A DNA stretch of 64,000 nucleotides from Hyphococcus sp. (GCA_013002535.1 JABDJK010000116.1:1-64000); one strand, 5' to 3'. Shown: positions 10,195-20,326, counted from the first letter of the stretch. A program made the numbers and translations. Notes: generated by a model not told the origin, from the letters alone.

Positions 10195-10422
10195 TTATGC
10201 GGCAATTTCGTCATTAACGGCGACAGTAACCGCCTCGCCGTCGAGGACGACCCGTCCCTCGGCGATTTTGCGCCCATTGGCGAGGATTTCGAGGGATTTC
10301 TGGTCATCGCAGCCAAGGGGGATAAACGCGCCACGGCCGAGCTGAAGAAGCCGGTTGAGCGGCAATTGCGCGGAACCGATTTCAATCGTCAGTTCAACTT
10401 CTATATTGTCGATTGACGCCAT
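10195..10422 (-). CDS. FliN/FliM/SpoA-domain protein (orphan)
   Basis: MASIDNIEVELTIEIGSAQLPLNRLLQLGRGAFIPLGCDDQKSLEILANGRKIAEGRVVLDGEAVTVAV matches the FliN C-terminal domain pattern. Confidence 0.75.
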   Translation of the reverse strand: MASIDNIEVELTIEIGSAQLPLNRLLQLGRGAFIPLGCDDQKSLEILANGRKIAEGRVVLDGEAVTVAVNDEIAA

Positions 10423-10523
10423 GTTGTGCGTTAACCCATACCCTGCGTGACAGTGAATGAGAGTGCCGATCATTGGTTAGAACCGCGTTAAATCATTCGA
10501 AAGCTTTGTCACAAATCCGGTTA

Positions 10524-11195
10524 ATGGACCCTGTTGACTGGGCGATTTCTGGTGATCTTATCGATTATGAGAAGGCGGTCACCTTCATGGAAACTCGCGC
10601 CTCGGCGATCCGCGCTGGCGAGGCGAACGAGCTTGTCTGGCTGCTCGAACACCCACCGCTCTATACCGGGGGCACCAGCGCCAAAGACAGCGATCTGTTG
10701 AACGCCGACAAATTTCCGGTCTTCGGGGCGTCCCGGGGCGGACAATATACCTACCACGGTCCCGGCCAGCGCGTCGCGTATGTCATGCTCGATCTTGAAA
10801 AACGCGGCAAAGATATTCGCTGCTTTGTTTATGCGTTGGAGCAATGGATTATCGACGCCCTCGCCGAATTCGGGCTGAAGGGCGAGCGACGCGAGACCCG
10901 CGTTGGCGTCTGGATCGATCGCAGCCGACCCGGCGGACAACCGCATGAAGACAAGATCGCTGCCATCGGCGTTCGCGTTCGCCGCTGGGTGAGTTTTCAT
11001 GGCATTGCCCTCAATGTTGAACCGGACCTTTCTCATTTCAGCGGGATTACGCCTTGCGGCGTCAGCGAGGACGAGTTTGGCGTCACCAGCCTTGTTGATC
11101 TTGGCATCCCGGCGACCATGGACGCCGCCGACCGCGCCCTGCGAAAAGCCTTTGAGGGCGTCTTTGGCGCGGCCCGCGAGGTCGAATTAAGTTGA
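10524..11195 (+). CDS. lipB: lipoyl(octanoyl) transferase
   Basis: [63 protein letters not shown] at 10524 preferred to a TTG at 10473. Confidence 0.94.
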   Translation: MDPVDWAISGDLIDYEKAVTFMETRASAIRAGEANELVWLLEHPPLYTGGTSAKDSDLLNADKFPVFGASRGGQYTYHGPGQRVAYVMLDLEKRGKDIRCFVYALEQWIIDALAEFGLKGERRETRVGVWIDRSRPGGQPHEDKIAAIGVRVRRWVSFHGIALNVEPDLSHFSGITPCGVSEDEFGVTSLVDLGIPATMDAADRALRKAFEGVFGAAREVELS

Positions 11196-11262
11196 TCTGA
11201 TATAGTAGCGGTGTCGAATCACTTGCCCTGTCAGCGCTTTTGGCGCCGAAAGGAGACCGCCC

Positions 11263-12279
11263 TTGGCCGACCTGATCCTAGTCACCGGCGTAAGCGGATT
11301 TATTGCGAAACACGTTGCATTCCAGCTCCTGCAAAAAGGATATGCGGTGCGCGGGACCATCCGGGCGCTGAATAAAGCCGATCAGGTCAAGCGAACATTA
11401 AGCGAGGCTGGCGCCGATATCTCCAATCTGGAATTCGCCGCCGCGGATCTATCCAGCGATGATGGCTGGGACGCGGCCGCGGACGGATGCATTAATGTAT
11501 TGCACATCGCCTCGCCGCTGCCGACATCGCAACCACGCCATCGTGAAGCGCTGGTTCCCGCGGCGCGCGACGGCGCCTTGCGCGTATTAAACGCAAGCCG
11601 CAACGCCGAACGCATCATTATGACATCCTCGATTGCAGCTATGGGGTACAAGGCGGATCGTCCGGCTGAATACACCTTTGGCGAAGACGACTGGAGCGAT
11701 CCGGAATGGCGGGGCTTAACGCCCTATGCGATTTCAAAAACCCGCGCAGAAAAGGCCGCCTGGGACGCCGCCATAGAAGGCGGTTACAAACACAGACTCA
11801 CCGTGATCAATCCGGGATTTGTTTTCGGCCCGGCGCTGGACGATGATTTGGGCGCGTCGATTGAATTGGTCCGCCGTGTAATGACCGGCGACATGCCTGG
11901 CATTCCCCCGATTTCATTCGCGACCGTCGATGTTCGCGACGTCGCGGACCTGCACATTCGCGCTATGGAAATGCCGGAGACTGGCGGGCGACGTTTGATC
12001 GCGGCTGGCGAAACCCTGGCGCTGTCCGACATGGCGGAAATGTTGCGCGAGGAATTTCCGGATTATGCCGACAAAATTCCAACGCGCCGGTTATCCATCA
12101 CTATGATGCGTATATTTGCGCTGTTCAATCGTGATGCAGCGAGCATCAGCGGAAGCCTGGGCCTGACGTCTTACGCCGACGCCAAATATGTAACCGAACT
12201 GACCGGCCAAAAATTCCGCAGCGGACGCGAAGCCCTGTTGGATACGGCGCGCTCGCTGATCAAGATTAAGGCCTTGTAA
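11263..12279 (+). CDS. NAD-dependent epimerase / dihydroflavonol-4-reductase-like SDR
   Basis: LVTGVSGFIAKHVAFQLL Rossmann motif; YAISKTRAEKAAW; TTG start preceded by aggag. Confidence 0.85.
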   Translation: MADLILVTGVSGFIAKHVAFQLLQKGYAVRGTIRALNKADQVKRTLSEAGADISNLEFAAADLSSDDGWDAAADGCINVLHIASPLPTSQPRHREALVPAARDGALRVLNASRNAERIIMTSSIAAMGYKADRPAEYTFGEDDWSDPEWRGLTPYAISKTRAEKAAWDAAIEGGYKHRLTVINPGFVFGPALDDDLGASIELVRRVMTGDMPGIPPISFATVDVRDVADLHIRAMEMPETGGRRLIAAGETLALSDMAEMLREEFPDYADKIPTRRLSITMMRIFALFNRDAASISGSLGLTSYADAKYVTELTGQKFRSGREALLDTARSLIKIKAL

Positions 12280-12365
12280 TATAAGAAGTCCTTCAAATTT
12301 TCCGCGAACCTTCAAACATCGTCAGAAAAACCGTGCTAGTCTGGCTGCCGATATCAATGAGGGTA

Positions 12366-13256
12366 ATGATGATCGATCTGAAGAATTCCACCGCAATCCT
12401 TTTCGCCTGGGCAGTACTTGCAGCAGGGGCTGTCGCACAGGAGCAGGAGGCCAACGCTGATGCGCCGCTCGACCAACGTGACGCAACAGCGCCTCTCACC
12501 CTGACGCCGGTCGATGAAGCGGCGGCACTCCAGGATGTTCCCCCTGCGGAGATCGTGACAGAAGCGGAAACCGCCGTCACGCCCGTTGCTGCGGAAAATG
12601 CGACCGAAGATGGTGCCGGCGAAGGCGTCGATGACGCGCCGGCGCTCGAAGTAAACCCTGACGACATGGCGGACATGTTGAATTCCCGCCAACAATTGCA
12701 GCAAACCTTTACGCTGAAGCGCACCGTTAATGGAGAAGTCGTCGAAACGGACCGGCGCACTGTTGTCTATACGGATGATGTGCCGCTTCGCGAAAGTGAA
12801 GCGACGCTTTCTACAAAAGAGCAATTAATGGCGGCTTTTGACGGTGAATTCCTGACCCGCGTTGAAGCCTTCGAAGAAGCAAAGCTCGATTTCACCATTG
12901 CCGATGTCGATAGCGACGAAGCTATGACTGCCGATGAATTTGCTACGCTCGTTGATAGCTGGCGTAAGAACAATACTCGCCAGGCTGCTGCGCCGAACGA
13001 AGAAATCAAACGCCAGCGCCAGTATGAAGCATTCCTGGAGGAGATCAGTCCGGACGCCGCCGGCATGCAGAACGAAGCCTATGCGCGCGAAAAATTTGCC
13101 TTCATGGCCGGCGCCGCGACTACGATTACACGCAAGGACTATATTCGCGAATATCTGCTCGACTTTGACTCAATGGACGTAGACAAAGATACAATCCTGA
13201 AGGACGAGGAACTGATGCGTTTCCGCGCGCTTAATCGCGGCGAGACAATCGAATAA
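12366..13256 (+). CDS. secreted EF-hand domain protein
   Basis: Signal peptide then two EF-hand loops: DVDSDEAMTADE (12903-12938) and DVDKDTILKDEE (13176-13211). Confidence 0.75.
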   Translation: MMIDLKNSTAILFAWAVLAAGAVAQEQEANADAPLDQRDATAPLTLTPVDEAAALQDVPPAEIVTEAETAVTPVAAENATEDGAGEGVDDAPALEVNPDDMADMLNSRQQLQQTFTLKRTVNGEVVETDRRTVVYTDDVPLRESEATLSTKEQLMAAFDGEFLTRVEAFEEAKLDFTIADVDSDEAMTADEFATLVDSWRKNNTRQAAAPNEEIKRQRQYEAFLEEISPDAAGMQNEAYAREKFAFMAGAATTITRKDYIREYLLDFDSMDVDKDTILKDEELMRFRALNRGETIE

Positions 13257-13265
13257 TACGCGTCG

Positions 13266-13979
13266 TTATTCCGCTTCAAGCAGCCGGAAGAACCGGCCGA
13301 CCGTCAGAAATTCCTCGCGCATCGCGTTTTCGCGGGCTTTTGCTTCGGCGTCGACGCCCCACTTTTCTGCCTGAAATTGTTCGTCGAGGCGAGCGGCGGC
13401 AAATATCTCTTCATCGCCGAACGTGGCCTTGAATTGCGCTAACGCCAGCACTGCAGACCCGGTGATTGCTGTCGCAGTCGAGAGACCGGTGAGCGCTTCC
13501 GGTGAAGCATCAGCCAAAATTCTTTCGACAGCGGCGGCGCATTCCGGCGACTGTTCTATCGCGCCAACGCCTTCCGTCATTTTTAGCCCAACGCCAAATT
13601 CCTTTTCAAACCAATCTAGGTACGGATCCCAAATTTCAGTTTGCCGTGCGACTAACGATTCAGGCGAAGAAGCGCGATAATACAAAAGGTCCGTGCCGAG
13701 ATATTGGAGGACATTACCAACCGCACGTTCCGCTACGTCATCGTCGGCATAAGCCGCAAACAATAGCGCCGTCAGTTTCATGGAATGCCGGTCAATGAAT
13801 TTTTCTTGTGCATCCCATTCTTCAGCGATCGCCGCTGCAAGTGCGTGCGTCGGCGCAGTCAACGCTGTGCGTGAAGGCGTCTTTGCGGCACGCCCATCCA
13901 GCAAGACGCCAAAGCGATCATCAACCGCTTCGACGGAAACGACTTTGTAGAAGCGTTTGATTTTTTGAGGCTCGTCCAT
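13266..13979 (-). CDS. ATP12-family F1-ATPase assembly chaperone
   Basis: KRFYKVVSVEAVDDRFGVLLDGRAAKTPSR; AIAEEWDAQ; start overlaps rluA stop as TGATG. Confidence 0.9.
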   Translation of the reverse strand: MDEPQKIKRFYKVVSVEAVDDRFGVLLDGRAAKTPSRTALTAPTHALAAAIAEEWDAQEKFIDRHSMKLTALLFAAYADDDVAERAVGNVLQYLGTDLLYYRASSPESLVARQTEIWDPYLDWFEKEFGVGLKMTEGVGAIEQSPECAAAVERILADASPEALTGLSTATAITGSAVLALAQFKATFGDEEIFAAARLDEQFQAEKWGVDAEAKARENAMREEFLTVGRFFRLLEAE

Positions 13980-14965
13980 CAGCGCAAATCCTGCGGCCAC
14001 TCGCATGTTGCATTCGCGTCAAAAGAGAAAAATTTCCAGGTGTCTTTCATATGGCCTTCTAGCGGCGCGGTGATTGTCGTCTTTTGGCCGGTTAACGGGT
14101 GCGGAAATGTCATAGATCGACAAAACAAATTCAGCTTATCTGATACGCCATCGACAATGGCTTCAGCGCCGCCATATTTTCGGTCACCGACAATCGGGCA
14201 CTCAATCGCCGCTGCATGAACCCGAAGCTGATGGGTACGGCCCGTGATTGGACGCATGGCGACAAAAGTAATGACCCCCGCCTCATCAAGGATCTGATAG
14301 TCAGTGATCGCCGGTTTTGCGTCGCTCGATTTGTTCGGTTGCACTTTCTCAATGTCGCGGTCGCCTTGCCGCACAGTCTGCTTTCCAACCGCCATGGTGA
14401 TTGTGCCTTCGCGCGGACGCGGCGCGCCATTCGTCAACGCCCAATACGTCTTCTCTACGTCATGTTTTTGAAAGGCTTCACCAAGGGCGCTCGCAGCTTT
14501 GCGTGTTTTTGCAACAATCAACAAACCGCCCGTGTCGCGGTCAAGCCGATGAACCAGACGGGGCCGCTCGCCTCCCTCCGCCAGCGCGCCGAGCATGCCG
14601 TCGATATGGCGCTTAGTGTTGGTGCCGCCCTGCACCGCGAGACCGAAAGGTTTGTTCAGGGCGATGATCGCCTTGTCTTCAAAAATCACAAATTTTCGAA
14701 TTTCATCAGCATTCTGCAAGTCTTTAGGCCGGGCTGGCGCGCGCGCCTTGCTCGCCAGATCTCCAAGTGGCGGAATGCGAACCGTCTCGCCTGCATCCAG
14801 CCGACGGTTTGCCTTTATGCGCCCACCGTCTACGCGAATTTGTCCTTTACGCAGGAGTTTTTCCAGCGCGCTGTGGCGCAATTCCGGAAAATGAACCTTG
14901 AACCAACGATCAAGGCGCATGCCGACCTCATCCGTTGACACATCTTTGTGTTGTACATCGCTCAT
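13979..14965 (-). CDS. RluA-family 23S rRNA pseudouridine synthase (RluC-like)
   Basis: S4-like N-terminus; LVHRLDRDTGGLLIVAKT catalytic motif. Confidence 0.92.
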   Translation of the reverse strand: MSDVQHKDVSTDEVGMRLDRWFKVHFPELRHSALEKLLRKGQIRVDGGRIKANRRLDAGETVRIPPLGDLASKARAPARPKDLQNADEIRKFVIFEDKAIIALNKPFGLAVQGGTNTKRHIDGMLGALAEGGERPRLVHRLDRDTGGLLIVAKTRKAASALGEAFQKHDVEKTYWALTNGAPRPREGTITMAVGKQTVRQGDRDIEKVQPNKSSDAKPAITDYQILDEAGVITFVAMRPITGRTHQLRVHAAAIECPIVGDRKYGGAEAIVDGVSDKLNLFCRSMTFPHPLTGQKTTITAPLEGHMKDTWKFFSFDANATCEWPQDLR

Positions 14966-15348
14966 AAGAGCTGCCTTCCCGCTGCGAGACCAATCAGCAA
15001 TCCCGATACGGATAGTATGACGGATGCGGCGAGATAAGCGCCGGCGATCATCACGGTTCGGTCCCGGTAAAGCGTGACGACGTCCAGCGAAAAAGTGGAG
15101 AAGGTCGTGAAAGCGCCGAGCAAACCGACGGTCAAAAACGCGCGCATCGCAGCGCTTTGCGGCTCATGTTTTGACAGCCAGACAATGACGAGCCCCATAA
15201 CGAATGAACCAATAACATTGGCGCTGAGCGTACCCCATGGAAAATTCGGACCAAACATATGCAAAGATGCGCGCGAGACGCCGTGGCGCGCCATCGCGCC
15301 CAAAGCGCCGCCGACAGCAATCGCCGCCCAAACGCCGAGCCCGGTCAC
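14962..15348 (-). CDS. crcB: fluoride efflux transporter CrcB
   Basis: GGALGAMARHGVSR; FPWGTLSANVIGSFVMG; GLLGAFTTFSTFS. Confidence 0.95.
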   Translation of the reverse strand: MTGLGVWAAIAVGGALGAMARHGVSRASLHMFGPNFPWGTLSANVIGSFVMGLVIVWLSKHEPQSAAMRAFLTVGLLGAFTTFSTFSLDVVTLYRDRTVMIAGAYLAASVILSVSGLLIGLAAGRQLL

Positions 15349-16115
15349 GGCTGCCTCTTCACGAACGGCATGAGAAGCAGAGCGAAAAACCCTTTGTCTT
15401 CTGCACCTTCAATTCCAATCTTCATGCCTAACCGCCTGTTCGCTTTGCTTTTGGATCGAAAAACCCGGTCCCAGAAGCTGAAGACGGTTCCATAGTTGGA
15501 ATTGGTGTCACGCTCAACCGCGTGATGATGCACCCAATGGATCGACGGCGTTACGAAGACGAGTGAAGCGGCCTTTTCCAATGGCGCCAGCAGGCGCAGA
15601 TTTGAATGATGGAACAGCGCTGCGCAAATCAAAATGGTCTCAAATAGGATTACCGTCTCCAGCGTCGGAGCGAGCAACATGATTGGCGCCAGTCGCAGAC
15701 ATGCCGACAATATTACCTCGCCTGCGTGAAACCGAAATGCGCTTGTCGTGTCGAGAAATTCGTCGCGATGATGGACTTCATGAAGCCGCCACATCACCGG
15801 CACGCGGTGATAAGCGCGGTGAACAAAATACGTCCATAAATCCAACAGGAGCAAGTCGATCAGGAGCACAACCAACGCCGTCTCCGGCACCAACTGCGGT
15901 CGGGTCCAAAGTGTGTTGTTTACGCCCCACGCCGTGAGCGGCACAACTATCAGGGGTGAGATCAAAATCGTCAGCAGCCACAAACCGCCATTGCAAAACA
16001 ATCGTCGCGGCGATTTCGGTGGTGAAGCGGCGCGGAATAACCGCTCTGCAGCGAATAATGAAACAAAAGCAACGATCACAATAATCGTTTTTGAAGCAAT
16101 GACGGACTCAATCAT
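15345..16115 (-). CDS. sterol desaturase / fatty acid hydroxylase family membrane protein
   Basis: His boxes HRAYHR, HEVHH, HWVHHH; start ATG at 16115. Confidence 0.9.
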   Translation of the reverse strand: MIESVIASKTIIVIVAFVSLFAAERLFRAASPPKSPRRLFCNGGLWLLTILISPLIVVPLTAWGVNNTLWTRPQLVPETALVVLLIDLLLLDLWTYFVHRAYHRVPVMWRLHEVHHRDEFLDTTSAFRFHAGEVILSACLRLAPIMLLAPTLETVILFETILICAALFHHSNLRLLAPLEKAASLVFVTPSIHWVHHHAVERDTNSNYGTVFSFWDRVFRSKSKANRRLGMKIGIEGAEDKGFFALLLMPFVKRQP

Positions 16116-17422
16116 TGCGCGTTCTTTTCCGCGCGTTTTTTCGCCCAATAGTCGAGACGCTTGGCGATCTCTTTATCGAAACCGAAATTTGACGGGCGAT
16201 AAAATTGCTGTCGATCCATCTCCGTTGGAAAATAATTCATACCCGCAAAGCCATCGTCCTGATCATGATCGTATTTGTAGCCTTCGCTATACCCCATTGA
16301 TTTCATCAGGTCGGTCGGCGCATTCACCGCATGGGGCGGCGGACTGAGGTGCGCTGTCTTTCGGGCCGCCGCTTTGGCTTCCTTGAAAGCGATATGGGAG
16401 CGGTTCGATTTCGGCGCGGAGGCGAGATAGGCAACTAACTGCCCGATAGCGATTTCGCCTTCCGGCAGGCCAAGAAATTCGTAAGCGTCTCTTGCAGCGA
16501 CGGCGAGCGGCAAAGCTTGCGGATCAGCGTTTCCGACATCTTCAGACGCGACGACAACAAGCCGCCGCAAAATGAAGCGCGGGTCCTCGCCGCCGACAAG
16601 CATTCGCGCAGCCCAATACAGCGCCGCATCCACATCCGACCCGCGAATGGATTTCTGCAAAGCGCTTGCGAGGTTGTAGTGACCGTCTGCAGATTTATCG
16701 TATAGCGGCGCGCGGCGTTGTAACAAATCGCCGAGTTCGTCCGGCGCAATCGGTGTTCGGTCCACAGGTTCTGCGAACAGAATTTCCGCGAGGCTCAAAA
16801 CATATCGTCCGTCGCCCGCTGCGAGGCTAACGACCGCCGCGCGCGCCTCATCAGTAAGTGGCAATGTCCGCCCCTCGATTTCTTCCGCACGAGACAGCAA
16901 CGCCTGCAGCGCGGCATCATCCAGCGCGTTCAGCACCAGGACCTGAACCCGGGACAGCAGCGCAGCATTCAATTCAAACGACGGGTTCTCGGTTGTTGCG
17001 CCGACGAGCGTAATGACGCCGCTCTCCAGATGCGGCAGGAACCCGTCTTGTTGCGCTTTGTTGAAGCGATGGATCTCATCAACGAACAAGAGTGTCCCGC
17101 GCCCGGCGGCGCGGCGCGCCTTGGCCCGGTCGAAGACTTTGCGCAAATCAGCGACACCCGAAAAAATTGCGGAGATTTGTTCAAACTCGAGATCAGCTTC
17201 CGTCGCGAGCAGCCTCGCTATCGTTGTTTTTCCAACACCCGGCGCCCCCCACAGTACAAGCGAAGATAACCGGCCCGCATCAAGCATACGCCGGATCGGC
17301 GCTCCTGGTCCCAACAAATGGTCCTGCCCGACGACCTCGCTTAAACGTTGCGGACGCGCGCGATCCGCTAGCGGATGGGGAGCATCCTTTTCAAAGCCGG
17401 CTGACTGGAAGAGGTCGCTCAC
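16112..17422 (-). CDS. rarA: replication-associated recombination protein A (AAA+ ATPase)
   Basis: PLADRARPQRLSEVVGQDHLLG; GAPGVGKTTIARLLA; FVDEIHRFNKAQQD. Confidence 0.95.
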   Translation of the reverse strand: MSDLFQSAGFEKDAPHPLADRARPQRLSEVVGQDHLLGPGAPIRRMLDAGRLSSLVLWGAPGVGKTTIARLLATEADLEFEQISAIFSGVADLRKVFDRAKARRAAGRGTLLFVDEIHRFNKAQQDGFLPHLESGVITLVGATTENPSFELNAALLSRVQVLVLNALDDAALQALLSRAEEIEGRTLPLTDEARAAVVSLAAGDGRYVLSLAEILFAEPVDRTPIAPDELGDLLQRRAPLYDKSADGHYNLASALQKSIRGSDVDAALYWAARMLVGGEDPRFILRRLVVVASEDVGNADPQALPLAVAARDAYEFLGLPEGEIAIGQLVAYLASAPKSNRSHIAFKEAKAAARKTAHLSPPPHAVNAPTDLMKSMGYSEGYKYDHDQDDGFAGMNYFPTEMDRQQFYRPSNFGFDKEIAKRLDYWAKKRAEKNAQ

Positions 17423-17446
17423 AAGATTTGCCCTAAGATGAAATCG

Positions 17447-18010
17447 TCAATGGTGGCCATGCTCTCTGGAGTCGTGGCCGTCGTGGTTCCCATCGTTTTC
17501 TTGATAGCCACGCAGTTCTATATATTGCGCCGTCTGTTCGCGCTTTAAAATAGCCGCGGTTTTCAGATGCGCCGCGAGATGAACGGCGCGCAGTTTCCCT
17601 TCAAGCGCTGCAACGTCACCCGTCAGCGTCGCCAGAACTTCCGGATCGCGGCCGCCATTAGCAAAGAATTCATCGAGGCGTTGCTCGGCTTGAATTATCT
17701 CATGCCCCAACGCCTTGGCTTCGGTTTCCATCTCTGAAAACAGCGCCATCAAGGAATGATGCTGCGATTGAGACAACCCAAGGCTTTCCGCCAGTTCAAG
17801 CGCATGACGCGGTCCCGGAACGCCATTCAGTTCCGCTGCAAGGGCGTATCCCCCGCCCTTGCCGTCCGTATAGATACTGATCTGTTCGCTGGACAGTGCT
17901 TTAATCTGCCGATCTGTCCAGTCTGCATACGGCGAAGTCGTCGTTTCTGCGAAAGCGGTTGTTGACATAAGACCAAGCACAGCGCCCAGCCTGAATACTT
18001 TCTCCAACAT
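17447..18010 (-). CDS. periplasmic Spy/CpxP-like helical protein with His-rich C-terminus
   Basis: Signal peptide; helical repeats; C-terminus NDGNHDGHDSREHGHH. Confidence 0.55.
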   Translation of the reverse strand: MLEKVFRLGAVLGLMSTTAFAETTTSPYADWTDRQIKALSSEQISIYTDGKGGGYALAAELNGVPGPRHALELAESLGLSQSQHHSLMALFSEMETEAKALGHEIIQAEQRLDEFFANGGRDPEVLATLTGDVAALEGKLRAVHLAAHLKTAAILKREQTAQYIELRGYQENDGNHDGHDSREHGHH

Positions 18011-18027
18011 TTGAAACTCCTTATCGG

Positions 18028-19491
18028 TTACCGCCCGACACGCCAGGGAACGATCCGGTCGCCGGTATCTATTTCCAGCGTCCAGCGGGTCGCCGGGCGT
18101 GCAATTTCACGAGCAAGCTCAGCGGCGCTGTCAATATCGCGTCCATTGACAGAGATTACCTTGTGGCCGGGACGCAAACCGCGCCGGGCGGCGAATGAGC
18201 GCGACCCAACACTGGACACAACGACGCCGCGGGATAACGGATCGAGACCAAGCTCCTCAGCGAAACGCGGCGAGAGATTGGCGACGGAGACGCCATTTAA
18301 TGGGTGATTGCCTTCCAAAGCGCGCTCATCGCGCGCCGGTTCATCCGGCGGTAAGCCGACTTTGATGGTTGCCTCACGCGCCTTACCGTCGCGCAAATAC
18401 GCAACATCGGCGGTTTCATTATCGTTCTTGACGCCGATGCGATAATTCAGCGTCTGCTCGTCAAAAACTGGATGTCCGTCTACCTCGATCACGACATCGC
18501 CGGCGCGAAGCCCGCCTGTGTCAGCCGGTCCGCCGCGCCAGAGATCATCAATGATAGCGCCCGCCGGGCGATCAAGTTTCAGCGCCTTGGCTAGATCCGG
18601 CGTCACCGTCGACGCCGACACGCCGATCCATGGCCGCACCAACGCCTCACCATCAACTGCAGACCGGATCACCTGTTGAACGAGCCTTGAAGGAATGGCG
18701 AAACCAATGCCGTTGGAACCGCCGGAGCGAGAGTAGATCGCCGTATTCACCCCAACAAGACGCCCGTCCATATCGACGAGCGCGCCGCCGGAATTGCCTG
18801 GATTAATGGCGGCGTCGGTTTGAATAAAAAATTGAAAGTCCGAAACGGAAACCGCAGTCCGCGCCAGCGCGGAAACGATGCCGTTCGTCACGGTCTGACC
18901 AACACCAAACGGATTGCCGATAGCCAGAACAATATCGCCAACTTCGAGCGATTCAGAATTTGCAAATGTCAGGTAAGGCAGCGCCTCGCCGGGCTCAATC
19001 TGCAGGACAGCAAGGTCCGTCTGCGGATCAGCCAATACCAATTCCGCATCAAATTCTCGGCGATCGTTGAGGACGACCTTGATCTCGGTCATCCCTTCAA
19101 CGACGTGGTTATTCGTGACGACGACACCGTCGGGGCTGACGATGACGCCGGAACCCAGCGAATTTTGAACTCGCGGTTGCGGCGTTCCCCCGCCGAAAAA
19201 TCGCTCAAAGAACGGATCGCCCGCAAAAGGGCTGCGCTGCTGAACGACGCGCTTGGAAAAAATATTGACGACAGCCGGCGCCGCCCGATCAACCACCGGC
19301 GCGAAAGACATCTTCACTTGTTCCATGGATTCCGGAACGACGCCCGACCCCGCAGCGATGGCGTCGCCCGTCATCTCGCCAGAACTCTCACTTGGCGATG
19401 GCGCGCCGTCGTTATTTTCCGGCGCAGGCTGCGCGCACGCCGTCCCGAGCAAAATGACAGCGCATGTAAAAAACCCAATCAAACAACGCAT
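18028..19491 (-). CDS. Do-family periplasmic serine protease (HtrA/DegP/DegQ-like)
   Basis: LGSGVIVSPDGVVVTNNHVVEG; DPQTDLAVLQI; TDAAINPGNSGGALVD; two PDZ-like regions. Confidence 0.93.
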   Translation of the reverse strand: MRCLIGFFTCAVILLGTACAQPAPENNDGAPSPSESSGEMTGDAIAAGSGVVPESMEQVKMSFAPVVDRAAPAVVNIFSKRVVQQRSPFAGDPFFERFFGGGTPQPRVQNSLGSGVIVSPDGVVVTNNHVVEGMTEIKVVLNDRREFDAELVLADPQTDLAVLQIEPGEALPYLTFANSESLEVGDIVLAIGNPFGVGQTVTNGIVSALARTAVSVSDFQFFIQTDAAINPGNSGGALVDMDGRLVGVNTAIYSRSGGSNGIGFAIPSRLVQQVIRSAVDGEALVRPWIGVSASTVTPDLAKALKLDRPAGAIIDDLWRGGPADTGGLRAGDVVIEVDGHPVFDEQTLNYRIGVKNDNETADVAYLRDGKAREATIKVGLPPDEPARDERALEGNHPLNGVSVANLSPRFAEELGLDPLSRGVVVSSVGSRSFAARRGLRPGHKVISVNGRDIDSAAELAREIARPATRWTLEIDTGDRIVPWRVGR

Positions 19492-19636
19492 GATCGTCTC
19501 CTGTATATCCAATTCGCCATCTATTTCAGCTGCCGCGGCAACGAAGGCGATTTGGTGATTCTAGGACGAGATGTAAAGGAAACGCCGCCCCATTTCCATG
19601 GCGCGGCGTTACGAGCGTGATTGCGTTATTTTCTGC

Positions 19637-20326
19637 TTATCCGGGGAATGGCTGCCAGTCGTTGGTATCCGGGAGTTGGCCTTCGCAGGCTGCTTCCACG
19701 TCGCTGGAATCCGTGGCCTTCGCGGTAAAACCAATCATGAAGCCGTGGGGACCCGGCGAATTCATGAACGGCATTCCTGGATTGTCGAACGCCTCGCCGG
19801 ACGCGCCCATATCTTCATTGGTGAGAAACGGCGCATGATACATGACGTGCGGCGCCACCAATATTTGGTCGCCCCGTGAGTTGAAAACGTAGTTGTACGC
19901 TGACGCCATATAGACGACGCCCGGCCCCGACGCCGTGCGGTATTTACCGCTCACAAGCCCTCCGGCGCGGGCGCGACGCATCTCGTCAGCCGAAACGCCG
20001 TCAATCCGCATTTTGGCTTCGTCAAGATAGATTGGAACGTGTGATGCCTGCCCGATTTTGTCGAAACATTGCGGCGCCAAACCATTAGACGCCTCGCCTT
20101 CGCGTGTGACCATGCAAACATAATTATTGGTCGCCTCACGATCGAGGATGAAACCATCCTTCCCCAATACGTAAACGCCTGCGCCGTCGCGAATGTATGC
20201 TGGCGCAGCAGACAACGCCAAAGCCCGTTCGCATTCGACGCTGAAGCGCTGAACCTCAGCAGTTGCCGGTTGCATAGTCGCAATGATTACAGCGCTTAGC
20301 GCCGCAGTCGATTTCCATTTCTTCAT
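19637..20326 (-). CDS. secreted hypothetical protein
   Basis: ORF with signal peptide MKKWKSTAALSAVIIATMQPATA. Confidence 0.6.
   Translation of the reverse strand: MKKWKSTAALSAVIIATMQPATAEVQRFSVECERALALSAAPAYIRDGAGVYVLGKDGFILDREATNNYVCMVTREGEASNGLAPQCFDKIGQASHVPIYLDEAKMRIDGVSADEMRRARAGGLVSGKYRTASGPGVVYMASAYNYVFNSRGDQILVAPHVMYHAPFLTNEDMGASGEAFDNPGMPFMNSPGPHGFMIGFTAKATDSSDVEAACEGQLPDTNDWQPFPG

Noticed and set aside
14216-14938. 240-aa plus-strand ORF antisense to rluA
   Set aside because: Shadow ORF opposite conserved RluA motifs
19581-19611. aacgccgc...gcggcgtt inverted repeat upstream of the htrA-like gene
   Set aside because: No T-tract and a long loop; not a convincing terminator
18820-19620. 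266-aa plus-strand ORF antisense to the htrA-like protease
   Set aside because: Arg-rich shadow ORF opposite a clear serine protease
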